In this document: positions 37,025 through 46,715 of the stretch, one piece after another | How the letters are laid out: each line of letters starts with the position of its first letter | Position numbering within the stretch: position 1 is the stretch's first letter | Origin: Spongiibacteraceae bacterium | GTDB taxonomy: Bacteria; Pseudomonadota; Gammaproteobacteria; Pseudomonadales; Dasaniaceae | Assembly: GCA_028280715.1 (NCBI GenBank) | Contig: JANQLG010000045.1 | Span: 1 to 64,000, forward strand | Direction: 5' to 3' | DNA: 64,000 nt | Made by a program: the position numbers and the translations under genes | Notes under the pieces: model-generated | Database searches by the model: none | What the model was told of the DNA's origin: nothing | What the model saw: the letters and a program-made list of their open reading frames with translations, nothing else

Positions 37025-37480
37025 CTAGGCTTTTTCTTCAAACTCTACGATGCTTTCTGTTTTTCCACGAATTACTACAGTTCCAGCAATCTTGTCGTGC
37101 CAGCCTTGCTTTTTTGGATCGATACCAATCCAAATTAAACCAAGTCCCAGTGGCAAGGTTGCAGGAATATAAGCAAAGTACCTCCCAATAGCTTGACCAA
37201 CGCTCATTTTTCTCCCTGTAGAGGAATCAACTATCTTGAGGTTGGTGACAATTTTTCCTGGTGTTCCAAGAAAGCGCAGACAAAACCATATGACTCCAAC
37301 AACAGGAATAACATAACCGAGTAATACGTCCCAGAAACCATAAATGAATCGGCTCCCGTCCCAATATTCTTCGCCGTAAATAAATCTCAAAGGAAGATAT
37401 AGGACGATGGCCATTAAAAATAGATCGATGATTAATGCCACAAATCGAATCCAGAATCCTGCGTATTTTGTATTTTCCAT
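37025..37480 (-). CDS. RDD-family membrane protein
   Basis: This 151-residue inner-membrane protein of the RDD family starts YAGFWIRFVALIIDLFLMAIVL, with the Arg and Asp positions that name the family. It has further membrane segments at about 52-70 and 105-125, and LGTPGKIVTNLKIVD between them. The exact function is unknown, and transport roles are suggested for some members. It lies between decayed sequences and the autotransporter gene, and nothing in the context assigns a pathway. Confidence 0.88.
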   Translation of the reverse strand: MENTKYAGFWIRFVALIIDLFLMAIVLYLPLRFIYGEEYWDGSRFIYGFWDVLLGYVIPVVGVIWFCLRFLGTPGKIVTNLKIVDSSTGRKMSVGQAIGRYFAYIPATLPLGLGLIWIGIDPKKQGWHDKIAGTVVIRGKTESIVEFEEKA

Positions 37481-37569
37481 TTAACAAATCTCTGACTGGA
37501 TGGAATATTTAACGGCTTTGTAATGGGCCTGATTTCTAGGGTAAAGGTGAAATAAAAATAAGATAAAAA

Positions 37570-40500
37570 TCATAAATTACCGCGAATACCGATTGTCCCT
37601 CCAATACTGTTGCTCTTACCAAGGTGTTCAAGGCCAGTCTGTACTGAAGCTTCTCCAAACAATACCCATCGGCCATCAGCCCACTCATAAGTACCACCGA
37701 CGCCGATATCAGCAGTCCAGTTATCTTCCTCAAAAACCAATGAGGTACCCGATACATCAACTTCTGTTTTATCCTTAAACTGATAATTCAAATTTAGAAT
37801 GCTGTATAAATGACTGCGTCTCGCTGAACCATTTTTCTCCCAATTGCGGTCACGACTCAGCGCAATGCCCAACCGTCCGATCAGGCTTTCATCCTCCTGC
37901 AACGACACGTTAGAACCGAAGTTGTCCCCAAAACGGTCAAAACCGATGACGCCATATGTCATTTGTACCTGTGGCGTGAAACTCCAATCTTCACGGGAAA
38001 AGCGCTTGCCTGTTTCAATTGACATGATCCATCCCTCGCCGTCCAGGTCATCGGCCAGTTCAGGATCAAGATCAGAGGACAGATCGGTTTCATAACGACT
38101 AACCTGTACCTGCAAATCTGTGTAGGCCTGGTTATTCCCATACCAGGTTGCGGTCAAGCCTGCACCATAACCACGGCTGTCAACACTGGCATCCCCTGCT
38201 GGTGAAGAAGCATCGGTATCAGCCTCTGTATAATGGGCTGTTATGCCACCGACCCAGGCACCCTTTTGATTATTTACCAATGGAACGTCATACCCTACTT
38301 GCAACAAAGTTCTGGATAAATCGTACTCAGCACTCGCCGTTGAAGACGCTGCCTTCTGGTCTCGCCGCTCTCCTTCAATACGCATCCAGAGTCCATGACG
38401 GCGAACTTGCTGGGCTGTTTGCAGTGATATCCATTCAGGATTATCTGCGCGTTCCCCTGTTGCAGCCACGGATTGTATCGTACTGATAGCAGCCACAACA
38501 CGGCGATTCTGTTGTGCGCTTTCCAGGTCAGTTCCCGTTACTTTTGGATGGCTTTCACCGTAGCCTATGGCGGCGACTCGCTCTGCTGAAATGCCATGTA
38601 TTTCACTCAGTTGTATAGCGATGGCGTTTGCACGGCGTTCAGAAAGCCACTGGTTATAACGCTCACTACCTGCCGCACTGCTGTGCCCTTCAATAACAAC
38701 ACTCGTGTCAGGATGTTCCCGCATGAAACGAGCCAGCTTAGCTATTTCCTGAGAAGCACCCTCTAGCAACCGAGAAGAATCATTAGCAAAGTTGACTTCC
38801 AACTCGACTGATACGGTCTCCGTCAACATCTTCTGACAGCCTTGCTGATCAACCACAACCTTTGCCGCTGTGTTTGGGCAACGATCCAGTTCATCCACAA
38901 CCCCATCGAGGTCTGCATCCACTATATTTTTTTCGATCACTGCCCAACGACGCTGACCAACGCGTTGTTGCAAAGTTGGTAGTTGGTTTAACGCTTTCAA
39001 TGTTTGAGGATAAACCTCATAAGCCGTAGCCAAAGGGGAAAGGCCCGCAGACGTGCCGTTCAGGTAAAAGTTTTGTCCGACCTGGCTCAAGTCATAAGTC
39101 CAGGCACCTGATATCACAGAAGCACTGCTAAACGCGTCTGCGGCAGCCGCTCCACCGACCTCGACAACTAACACATCATTACCCGAAGCTTGCCCACTGG
39201 ACACATCATTAACCACAATCAGTGTACTGCCGCCCACCACATCTCCAGTGACTTCCAGCACATCTGCTGTATCCGTTGTAAAATCCACATCGGTACGAAA
39301 TTGACCACCACCCGTATAATCGCCGGAAACACGAATACGATCACCCGCATTGCCGTCCTGACTGTTGATGACACCACTGGTATTGATCAGATTACCGGTT
39401 AAAACGAAGCCGCCGCTGGTATTGAGCGTGCCACCGTTGCTTAGAGTCAACCCCAATCCTGTTTCCGAACCAACCGTCAGGGTACCGTCGGCAAAACCTA
39501 TACTGCCACCATCAATCAGCACATTTTCCCAATTACGCACAGTACCAGCCGCTGCGGTAGCGGTTATGCCGTCAAACGTCAGGGTGTCTATCCAGCCATC
39601 GACGGCACTGACATCATCACCGCCATCAAAGTCTTCAGTGCCATCATAAACCGCAGCACCTGAAATGGTCGCCGTGTCTGAACCATTGCCACCAAAGAAA
39701 CCGCTGTTCAATTCACCGCCGCTCCAGTTAAAAGTATCGTCACCATCGGCGGCACTGGCAGCCATGCCGTCACCATAAATGTCGCCGGTGTTTACACCGC
39801 CGGTGAGGTTAAACACATCGTTACCCAGTCCCAAAAGTGTGTCGCCAGTAACATCACCAGTGGCATCCACAGTAACAACATCGTTGCCATCCAGCAGGTC
39901 TATGGGGTTGGCTGCACTCACAACAGCGCCCGCCACATTAAATGTGTCAGCCCCTGGAGTAAAACCCATAACGCCATCAATGTTCAACGAAGCACCGGCT
40001 GCTACCGTGGCATTGTTAACGCCGTTGACAGCCCCCGTAGCTGTAATATCGACGGTACCAGCATTGACATTAACCGTATTGAAATCAGAGGCCGCCGGGC
40101 CGTTAATATTCAGTGTACCAGTGCCGGTTTTGGTCAGGGTTTCAAAGCTCTGCACAGCTCCGATATCCGCAGAGGTATTAATGTTAGTGTTAAAGGTGTC
40201 CGTACCGGTACCACCATCGACGGTGCCGGTTACGTTAGTGCCATCATGAATAGTGAAAGTATCATCACCGTCACCCAGGGTCAGGGTACCTGCACCCGAA
40301 CTCAAAGTACCACTGATATCCAGCACATCGTTGCCATCCCCCAGGTCGCCATCAGCCAACAGGGTACCTGCAACTGTTACAGTATTTGCACCCACAGAAC
40401 CAGTAACGCTGGCCTGCCCTGCCGCACCATCATTCAGCGTGCCATCTACAGTCAAAATCGTGTCATCGGCCATCGTGACGGTTGGCACACCCAGGGCGCC

Positions 40501-43500
40501 ATCTACATCCAATGTGCCACCATTCAGGGTTGTACCGCCGCTAAAGGTTTCGCTACCGGTAATGGTCAAAATGCCGGTATTGTCTTTTTGCAGGCTCTCG
40601 AAGTTGTCGATATTACTGCCGTCAAAGGTAACGGTAGCGGTGTTATTCACCACAACCGTATCCGTACCTGTATTGCCATCAATGGCATTGGCAAGGCCAC
40701 TTAAATCGGCACCATCGCGCAAGATCAGGGTATCGTCACCATCCATCAGGTCAAAGGTGCCTGTGCCTGTTACCATACCGGCAATATCGACAGTATCGTC
40801 CCCGCCCGTGCCGGTATAGGCCCCCACAATTTGCAGGGTGGAATTGCTGGCAATCTGTGTATTCTGTGCCGCAACGCTGCCGCTGTTGCTGACTTCCAGC
40901 CGGCCTTCCTGAACATCCACATCGATAAAGCTGGACGGGCCATTAATTTGCAAGCCGCCAAGACCGGACTTAGCCAGCCATTCAAAGCCGATGGTGCTAC
41001 CAAGGGGTACCAGGCTTGGTGCGCTGACATTTACATTGAGAGTGTCATTGCCCAGCCCGGCATCCAGTGCGCCAATAACCACAGTGGTGTCGTGAACCAC
41101 AAAGGTGTCGTCACCAGCACCGAGCATAAAGGTGCCTCCGCCAGTATCCAGAGTGCCGCTGACATCCAGTACATCGTTGCCATCACCCAGGTCGCCATCG
41201 GCCAACAGAGTGCCAGTAACGGTTACGATGTTTGTACCCGCAGAGCCGGCAAAGGAGGCCTGCCCTGCGGCACCATCATTCAGCGTACCATCTACGGTCA
41301 GGGTGGTATCGTCGGCCAGGACCACTGTGGCTGTACCCAGGGTACCGTCCACAACCAGTTCGCCGTCATTAATGGTGGTGCCACTACTGAAGGTTTCGCT
41401 GCCGGTAATGCTCAGGGTGCCAGTGTTGTCTTTTTGCAGGTTTTCGAAGTTGTCGATATTGCTGCTGTCGAGGGTCATTGTGGCGGTGGTATCTACTACA
41501 ACAATGTCCGTACCTATGCTGCCATCAATGGCGCTGGTCAGGCCGCTGAGATCTGAGCCATCGCGCAGGGTCAGGGTGTCATCGCCGTCCAGCAAGTCCA
41601 GCGTGCCGTTGCTGTTTACCGCACCGGATACATCAAGGCTGTCGTCGCCAGTGGTAAAATCGAACGTACCCTGTACCGTCAGGGTCGCGGCGTTGGCAAC
41701 GGTGGCATTGTTAACCCCGTCAATAGCCCCTGCCGCCGCCACATTCAAGGTGCCTGCGGTGACGTTAACAGTGTTGAAATCCGAGGTGTCTGTACCGGTG
41801 ACATTCAAGGTGCCGGTGCCGGTTTTGTCGAGGGTTTCAAAACCCTGCACCGCGCCGATATCGGCGGCAGTACTGATGTTGGTGTTAAAGGTGTCGGTAC
41901 CTGTACCACCATCGACTGTGCCAACAACATTGGTGCCATCAGTGATGGTAAAGGTGTCGTCCCCCAAGCCCAGCGCCAACGTACCGCCACCAGTATCCAG
42001 TGTGCCGCTCACATCCAGCACATCGTTACCATCCCCCAGGTCGCCATCGGCCAGCAAAGTACCGGCTACAGTTACCGTGTTAACGCCGGTGGAACCGGTA
42101 ATGGTGGCCTGCCCCGCCGCACCGTCATTCAAGGTGCCGTCCACATTCAAGGTGGTGCCATCGGCCATAGTGACGGCTGCTGATCCCAGGGTGCCGTCTA
42201 CATCCAGGGTGCCATCATTAAGAACAGTGCCACCACTGAATGTTTCAGCGCCAGTCATTACTAAAGTGCCGGTATTGTCTTTTTGCAGGTTTTCGAAGTT
42301 ATCGATATTACTGCCGTCGAAGGTGACGGTACCGGTGGTATTCACTACCACCGTATCAACACCGATGTTGCCATCAATAACGCCAGTCAGCCCACTGAGA
42401 TCAGTGCCATCACGCAGCGTCAGGGTATCGTCGTCCAGCAGCAAATCGACGGTACCGGAGCCACTCACCACACCGGATACATCCAGGGTATCGGAACCGT
42501 TTGTGAAATCGATATCGCCGTCCGCGTTGAGGGTTGCGCCAGCCGCAACCGTAGCTGAATTCACATTGCTTGCCGCACTCCCTGCCTCGACGTCCAAAGT
42601 GCCGTCATTGACATTAACGATTGAAAAGTTAGAGGTTCCGGGGCCAGTTATATCCAGTTCCCCTGCCCCGGTTTTGTCCAAAATCTCAAAATTAGTGGCC
42701 TGAGCCAAGGTGCCGGTGGTAGCGATATTGGCGTTGAGGGTATCGGTGCCTGCACCGCCATCAACGGCCACGCTGACACTGGCCCCTTCCTGGAAGGTAA
42801 AAGTATCGTCGCCATCCAGCAAATCGATTGCGGAAGCACCACTCACCGTACCCGCTACAGTGAGGGAATCTGCACCCGTGGTAAAGCTGAGCGGGCCATC
42901 CACATTCAGGGTGGCGCCGGCCAGTACCGTAGCCGAGCCAACATTGGAAATACTGCCATCCGCATCCACCGTGCCAGCATTGACATTGATGGTATCGAAG
43001 CTGGAAGTGGCCGGGCCGGTGAGGTTCAGTAGGCCAGTGCCGGTTTTGGTGAGGGTTTCAAAACCCTGTACCGCGCCAATATCGGCGGTAGTACTGATGT
43101 TGGTGTTAAAGGTGTCAGTACCGGCACCGCCATCGACCGTACCGACAACCTGGGTGCCATCAGTAATGGTAAAGGTGTCGTCCCCCAACCCCAGCGCCAA
43201 CCTGCCGCCAGCTGTATCCAGTGTGCCGCTCACGTCCAGCACGTCAGCACCGTCGCCCAGGTCGCCATCCGCCAACACGGTGCCAGTAACCGTGATGGTA
43301 TTCACCCCCGCAGAACCCGTGATTGCGGCCTGTCCAATCCCGTTATTCAACGTGCCATCCACGTTCAAAGTAGCACCATCGGCCATCGTAACAGTGGCCG
43401 TGGTCAGGGTATCATCCACATCCAAAGTGCCGCCGTTGATGCTGGTGCCACCACTAAAGGTCTCGCTGCCGGCAACCGTCAAGGTGCCAGTGTTACCTTT

Positions 43501-46500
43501 TTGCAGGCGCTCGAAGTTAGCAATATTGCTGCCATCTAAGGCGAGCGCAGTGGCCGTGTCTACCACCAGGGTGTCCGTGCCGGTATTGCCATCAATGGCA
43601 TTAGCCAAACCGGTGAGGTTTGCCCCATCGCGCAGGGTCAGACGGTCATCACCCTCCCGCAAGTCCACCGTGCCACTGCCACTCACCACACCGGAGATAG
43701 CCAAAGTGTCGGCGCCGGTGGTGAAGTCGAGCGCGCCATCCACAGTCAGGGTCGCGCCAGATGCCACAGTAACCGCATTGACATTGTTGACGGCACTGCT
43801 GACCGCTACATCCAATGCACCGGCATTGACGTTAACCGTATCAAAGCTGGAGGTGGCTGGGCCGATCAGGTTTAACTGGCCAGTGCCGGTTTTGGTCAGG
43901 GTTTCAAAGCCAGTCACAGTACCTGCACTGGCGGTGGTGCTGATGTTGGTATTAAAGGTGTCAGTACCGGCACCGCCATCAACAAGGCCAATTACGTTGC
44001 TGCCATCAGCAATGGTAAAGGTATCGTCACCCAGCCCCAAGGCCAAGGTGCCGGATCCCGTGTTCAAGGTGCCACTAACGTTCAGTACATCGGCTCCGTC
44101 GCCGAGGTCACCGGTTGCGAGCAGCGTTGCACTGGCGTTGACATTGACCGTATTCACGCCCGCTGATCCGGTGATCCCCGTCTGCGTCGGACCGGCGGTC
44201 TGAAGTATACCGTCGATATTCAGCGTTGTGGCATCCGCCAGGGTCACGGTGGGGGTTTCCAGTGTCCCATCCACATCCAGCGTCCCGCCGTTGAGTGTTG
44301 TCGCAACGGCATAGCTTTGCGTCCCAGCGAGCGTAAGCATGCCCGTATTATCTTTTTGCAAGGTTTCGAAATTCGCCACCTGCGATCCGTTGAAGTTTAG
44401 AGAGGAGGCGTTATCGACGACGACTGTATCGGCCCCCGTATTGCCGTCAATGCTGGCGGCAAGACCGCTCAAATCGGCCCCATCACGCAGGATAAGCGTA
44501 TCGTCATCGCCTAGCATGTCGAAGGTTCCTGCACCTGTAACAACGCCTGAGATGTCAAACGTGTCCCCACCCGCCGTAAAATCGAAGGTGCCGTCTGAAT
44601 CTAGGGTTGCGCTGGCGGCGACCGTCGCCGCATTTACGTTGGAGAGAGAATTCCCAGCGGCAATGTCGAGGGTGCCGTCATTGACATTCACGGTGGAAAA
44701 ATCCGAAACGGCACCGCCGGTGATGTTGAGCACACCGGCACCCGTCTTAGTCAGGGTCTCGAAATTCGTCGCCTGAGCGAGCGATCCAGTCGTAAGGATG
44801 TGCGCGTTCAGCGTATCAGTGCCAGTCCCGCCGTTGACAGGCGCGCTGGTGATGGCACTTTCCTGGAAGGTGAAGGTATCGTCGCCTGCACCGAGATCCA
44901 TCGTCGAGGTACCGGAAACTGTTCCGATCACGGTTAATGTATCGGCACCGGCTGTGAAACTAAGAGCGCCGTCAGCGTTAAGTGTCGCGCCGCCAAGCAC
45001 GGTCGCCATGTTGACATTCGTAATAGCACTTACAGCATCAATATCCAAAGTGCCGGCATTGACATTGACCGTATCGAAACTTGATCCGGCGGGACCAACG
45101 ACCTCTAACGCGCCCGAACCGAATTTGATCAGGCTCTCAAATCCGGCGGCGGCACCGAAAGTCGCCGATGTCGAAATGTCGGCGTTAACAACATCGGTCC
45201 CAACACCACCGTCAATCGCACTTGTCAGACCACTCAAATCCGCACCGTCACGTAAAGTCAACGTGTCATCGCCGTCCAGCAGGTCGAACGCACCCGCACC
45301 GGTGAGCGTACCCGAAACGTCGAAAGTGTCGATACCCGTCGTGAAAGAGAACGACCCCGCCAGATTAACCGTCACGCCGGAAGCGACGGTGGCCGCCCCC
45401 ACATCAATGATCGACCCACCGACGGCCACGTTGAGCACGCCGGCGTTGACATTGACCGTACTGATATTCGACGCACCGGCCCCGTCGACAACAAGCGTGC
45501 CGGCACCAGTCTTGGTCAGCGTTTCGAAGTCGGTCATGCGATCCACGGTTCCCGTCGCCGCCAACGCGATATCCGCATTCACCTGATCGTCACCATCACC
45601 ACCGCCGACTATGCCTGTGACATCCGCGCCGCCGTTAATAGTGAAGACATCATCACCAAGACCAAGCAACAGGATACCTGCACCCGTGTTCACGATGCCT
45701 GCGGTGGTCAGAAGATCAGCACCATCGCCCAGGTCACCAGCCGCATAGAAACCATTCTGGAAAGGAAACGTGTTAGCGTCGGTGACGGTGATGCTATTGA
45801 CCCCTGAAGAACCAGTGAGCACCGTCGTGGCACCAGGGACATTTGAACCGAAGCCGCCATCAACGATCAGAGTCGTATCATCAGCCATGGCGAGGGTCGA
45901 CCCACCAACGTAAAAACCCACATCTATAACACCGCCATTGAGCAAGACCCCATTCGTGAAAAGCAATGGGAAGATCCCGGTATTCGTCAGGACACCCGCT
46001 CCTTCCTTGGTCAGTTGATCGAAGTTGATTAGGTAATTCCCATCCAAGGTTTGTGCAACATCTGTACGAAAGATCAATGTGGCGTTGCCCGTTCCAGGAT
46101 TGATACCACCAGGGAAATTAGCATCATCATAAATGATCACCGTATTGTCGCCGCCGTTCATTCTGATGATATTGTTGGCCATGCCCGACAGGAAGATTAG
46201 GGTGTCATCGCCCAGTCCTAAGTCAACATCGGATGAGATGGTCGCGCCGTTTATGGTTATCTGATCATTTCCGCCAAGGGTGTTGAGCGTTGTAGTCGGC
46301 GTGTTGGTCGCATCGCAAAGAACAGTGTCATCTCCTCCCGTCCCCGAAATGGCAGGGCTGCCATTGACCACACATTGCGCCACAGCGGGTGTCGCTAACA
46401 ACCACAAAAACGACACCGCGCCAACTGACAAGGCTACCAAAGATGGAAGGAACTCCAGGTTAGCGTTCCATCTTATAAAATTCCGACCGTGGATACTGCT

Positions 46501-46578
46501 TTCGAGGGAATAGACTAAATCACACTTTTCCTTTCTTATTGACGAGACTCTGGTTTCATAACTTTTTTCTAATTTCAC
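37570..46578 (-). CDS. Giant repeat autotransporter with inserted OmpA domain
   Basis: This 3002-residue surface protein is the largest gene in the window. An extended signal region (about 1-68, ending ATPAVAQ) precedes a passenger of about 2400 residues. The passenger consists of beta-repeats: PATR-like segments (TFSGGTTLNGGTLDVDG) alternate with Asp-rich turns (LGLGDDTFTI, LLDGDDTLTLRDG) in units of about 280 residues, of which six are recognisable. An autotransporter junction (VYPQTLKALNQLPTLQQRVGQRRW) comes next. A calcium-type DxDxDG motif (DADLDGVVDELDRCP) and an OmpA-like domain (GHSSAAGSERYNQWLSERRA, QQNRRV) follow, and then the beta-barrel (GLWMRIEG... to GTIGIRGNL). In GHSS the usual Asp of GHTD is missing. 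The start is GTG at 46578 after AAGGGA. An AraC-type gene lies upstream on the same strand. Confidence 0.9.
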   Translation of the reverse strand: MKLEKSYETRVSSIRKEKCDLVYSLESSIHGRNFIRWNANLEFLPSLVALSVGAVSFLWLLATPAVAQCVVNGSPAISGTGGDDTVLCDATNTPTTTLNTLGGNDQITINGATISSDVDLGLGDDTLIFLSGMANNIIRMNGGDNTVIIYDDANFPGGINPGTGNATLIFRTDVAQTLDGNYLINFDQLTKEGAGVLTNTGIFPLLFTNGVLLNGGVIDVGFYVGGSTLAMADDTTLIVDGGFGSNVPGATTVLTGSSGVNSITVTDANTFPFQNGFYAAGDLGDGADLLTTAGIVNTGAGILLLGLGDDVFTINGGADVTGIVGGGDGDDQVNADIALAATGTVDRMTDFETLTKTGAGTLVVDGAGASNISTVNVNAGVLNVAVGGSIIDVGAATVASGVTVNLAGSFSFTTGIDTFDVSGTLTGAGAFDLLDGDDTLTLRDGADLSGLTSAIDGGVGTDVVNADISTSATFGAAAGFESLIKFGSGALEVVGPAGSSFDTVNVNAGTLDIDAVSAITNVNMATVLGGATLNADGALSFTAGADTLTVIGTVSGTSTMDLGAGDDTFTFQESAITSAPVNGGTGTDTLNAHILTTGSLAQATNFETLTKTGAGVLNITGGAVSDFSTVNVNDGTLDIAAGNSLSNVNAATVAASATLDSDGTFDFTAGGDTFDISGVVTGAGTFDMLGDDDTLILRDGADLSGLAASIDGNTGADTVVVDNASSLNFNGSQVANFETLQKDNTGMLTLAGTQSYAVATTLNGGTLDVDGTLETPTVTLADATTLNIDGILQTAGPTQTGITGSAGVNTVNVNASATLLATGDLGDGADVLNVSGTLNTGSGTLALGLGDDTFTIADGSNVIGLVDGGAGTDTFNTNISTTASAGTVTGFETLTKTGTGQLNLIGPATSSFDTVNVNAGALDVAVSSAVNNVNAVTVASGATLTVDGALDFTTGADTLAISGVVSGSGTVDLREGDDRLTLRDGANLTGLANAIDGNTGTDTLVVDTATALALDGSNIANFERLQKGNTGTLTVAGSETFSGGTSINGGTLDVDDTLTTATVTMADGATLNVDGTLNNGIGQAAITGSAGVNTITVTGTVLADGDLGDGADVLDVSGTLDTAGGRLALGLGDDTFTITDGTQVVGTVDGGAGTDTFNTNISTTADIGAVQGFETLTKTGTGLLNLTGPATSSFDTINVNAGTVDADGSISNVGSATVLAGATLNVDGPLSFTTGADSLTVAGTVSGASAIDLLDGDDTFTFQEGASVSVAVDGGAGTDTLNANIATTGTLAQATNFEILDKTGAGELDITGPGTSNFSIVNVNDGTLDVEAGSAASNVNSATVAAGATLNADGDIDFTNGSDTLDVSGVVSGSGTVDLLLDDDTLTLRDGTDLSGLTGVIDGNIGVDTVVVNTTGTVTFDGSNIDNFENLQKDNTGTLVMTGAETFSGGTVLNDGTLDVDGTLGSAAVTMADGTTLNVDGTLNDGAAGQATITGSTGVNTVTVAGTLLADGDLGDGNDVLDVSGTLDTGGGTLALGLGDDTFTITDGTNVVGTVDGGTGTDTFNTNISTAADIGAVQGFETLDKTGTGTLNVTGTDTSDFNTVNVTAGTLNVAAAGAIDGVNNATVANAATLTVQGTFDFTTGDDSLDVSGAVNSNGTLDLLDGDDTLTLRDGSDLSGLTSAIDGSIGTDIVVVDTTATMTLDSSNIDNFENLQKDNTGTLSITGSETFSSGTTINDGELVVDGTLGTATVVLADDTTLTVDGTLNDGAAGQASFAGSAGTNIVTVTGTLLADGDLGDGNDVLDVSGTLDTGGGTFMLGAGDDTFVVHDTTVVIGALDAGLGNDTLNVNVSAPSLVPLGSTIGFEWLAKSGLGGLQINGPSSFIDVDVQEGRLEVSNSGSVAAQNTQIASNSTLQIVGAYTGTGGDDTVDIAGMVTGTGTFDLMDGDDTLILRDGADLSGLANAIDGNTGTDTVVVNNTATVTFDGSNIDNFESLQKDNTGILTITGSETFSGGTTLNGGTLDVDGALGVPTVTMADDTILTVDGTLNDGAAGQASVTGSVGANTVTVAGTLLADGDLGDGNDVLDISGTLSSGAGTLTLGDGDDTFTIHDGTNVTGTVDGGTGTDTFNTNINTSADIGAVQSFETLTKTGTGTLNINGPAASDFNTVNVNAGTVDITATGAVNGVNNATVAAGASLNIDGVMGFTPGADTFNVAGAVVSAANPIDLLDGNDVVTVDATGDVTGDTLLGLGNDVFNLTGGVNTGDIYGDGMAASAADGDDTFNWSGGELNSGFFGGNGSDTATISGAAVYDGTEDFDGGDDVSAVDGWIDTLTFDGITATAAAGTVRNWENVLIDGGSIGFADGTLTVGSETGLGLTLSNGGTLNTSGGFVLTGNLINTSGVINSQDGNAGDRIRVSGDYTGGGQFRTDVDFTTDTADVLEVTGDVVGGSTLIVVNDVSSGQASGNDVLVVEVGGAAAADAFSSASVISGAWTYDLSQVGQNFYLNGTSAGLSPLATAYEVYPQTLKALNQLPTLQQRVGQRRWAVIEKNIVDADLDGVVDELDRCPNTAAKVVVDQQGCQKMLTETVSVELEVNFANDSSRLLEGASQEIAKLARFMREHPDTSVVIEGHSSAAGSERYNQWLSERRANAIAIQLSEIHGISAERVAAIGYGESHPKVTGTDLESAQQNRRVVAAISTIQSVAATGERADNPEWISLQTAQQVRRHGLWMRIEGERRDQKAASSTASAEYDLSRTLLQVGYDVPLVNNQKGAWVGGITAHYTEADTDASSPAGDASVDSRGYGAGLTATWYGNNQAYTDLQVQVSRYETDLSSDLDPELADDLDGEGWIMSIETGKRFSREDWSFTPQVQMTYGVIGFDRFGDNFGSNVSLQEDESLIGRLGIALSRDRNWEKNGSARRSHLYSILNLNYQFKDKTEVDVSGTSLVFEEDNWTADIGVGGTYEWADGRWVLFGEASVQTGLEHLGKSNSIGGTIGIRGNL
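39900..46150 (-). repeat. Long tandem coding repeats of the autotransporter passenger
   Basis: Units carrying the DLGDG(N/A)DVL-SGTL-LGLGDDTF block recur near 40.3, 41.2, 42.0, 43.2, 44.1 and 45.7 kb. Neighbouring units are about 845 bases apart, with longer gaps where an extra sub-unit of about 380 bases is present. The units between 40 and 43 kb share long near-identical DNA stretches, while those toward the N-terminal end are more divergent. Such repeats favour recombination and length change. Boundaries are approximate. Confidence 0.75.
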
Positions 46579-46715
46579 TCCAAATCCCTTATGTAAACCC
46601 CTTTAGCTAAAGCTTAGGGAAAAACACTTAGGCAGTTCCGGGAGATTATTTTTATGAAATCCAAAATAGTTTTGGTAAAACCCAAAACAACGTTCTGCCA
46701 GGATCTAATGTAAAA

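Noticed and set aside
39365..45586. Long plus-strand open frames (up to 532 residues) opposite the autotransporter gene
   Set aside because: They are Ser/Pro/Val-rich shadows of the repeat gene. Their repetitiveness comes from the real minus-strand repeats.
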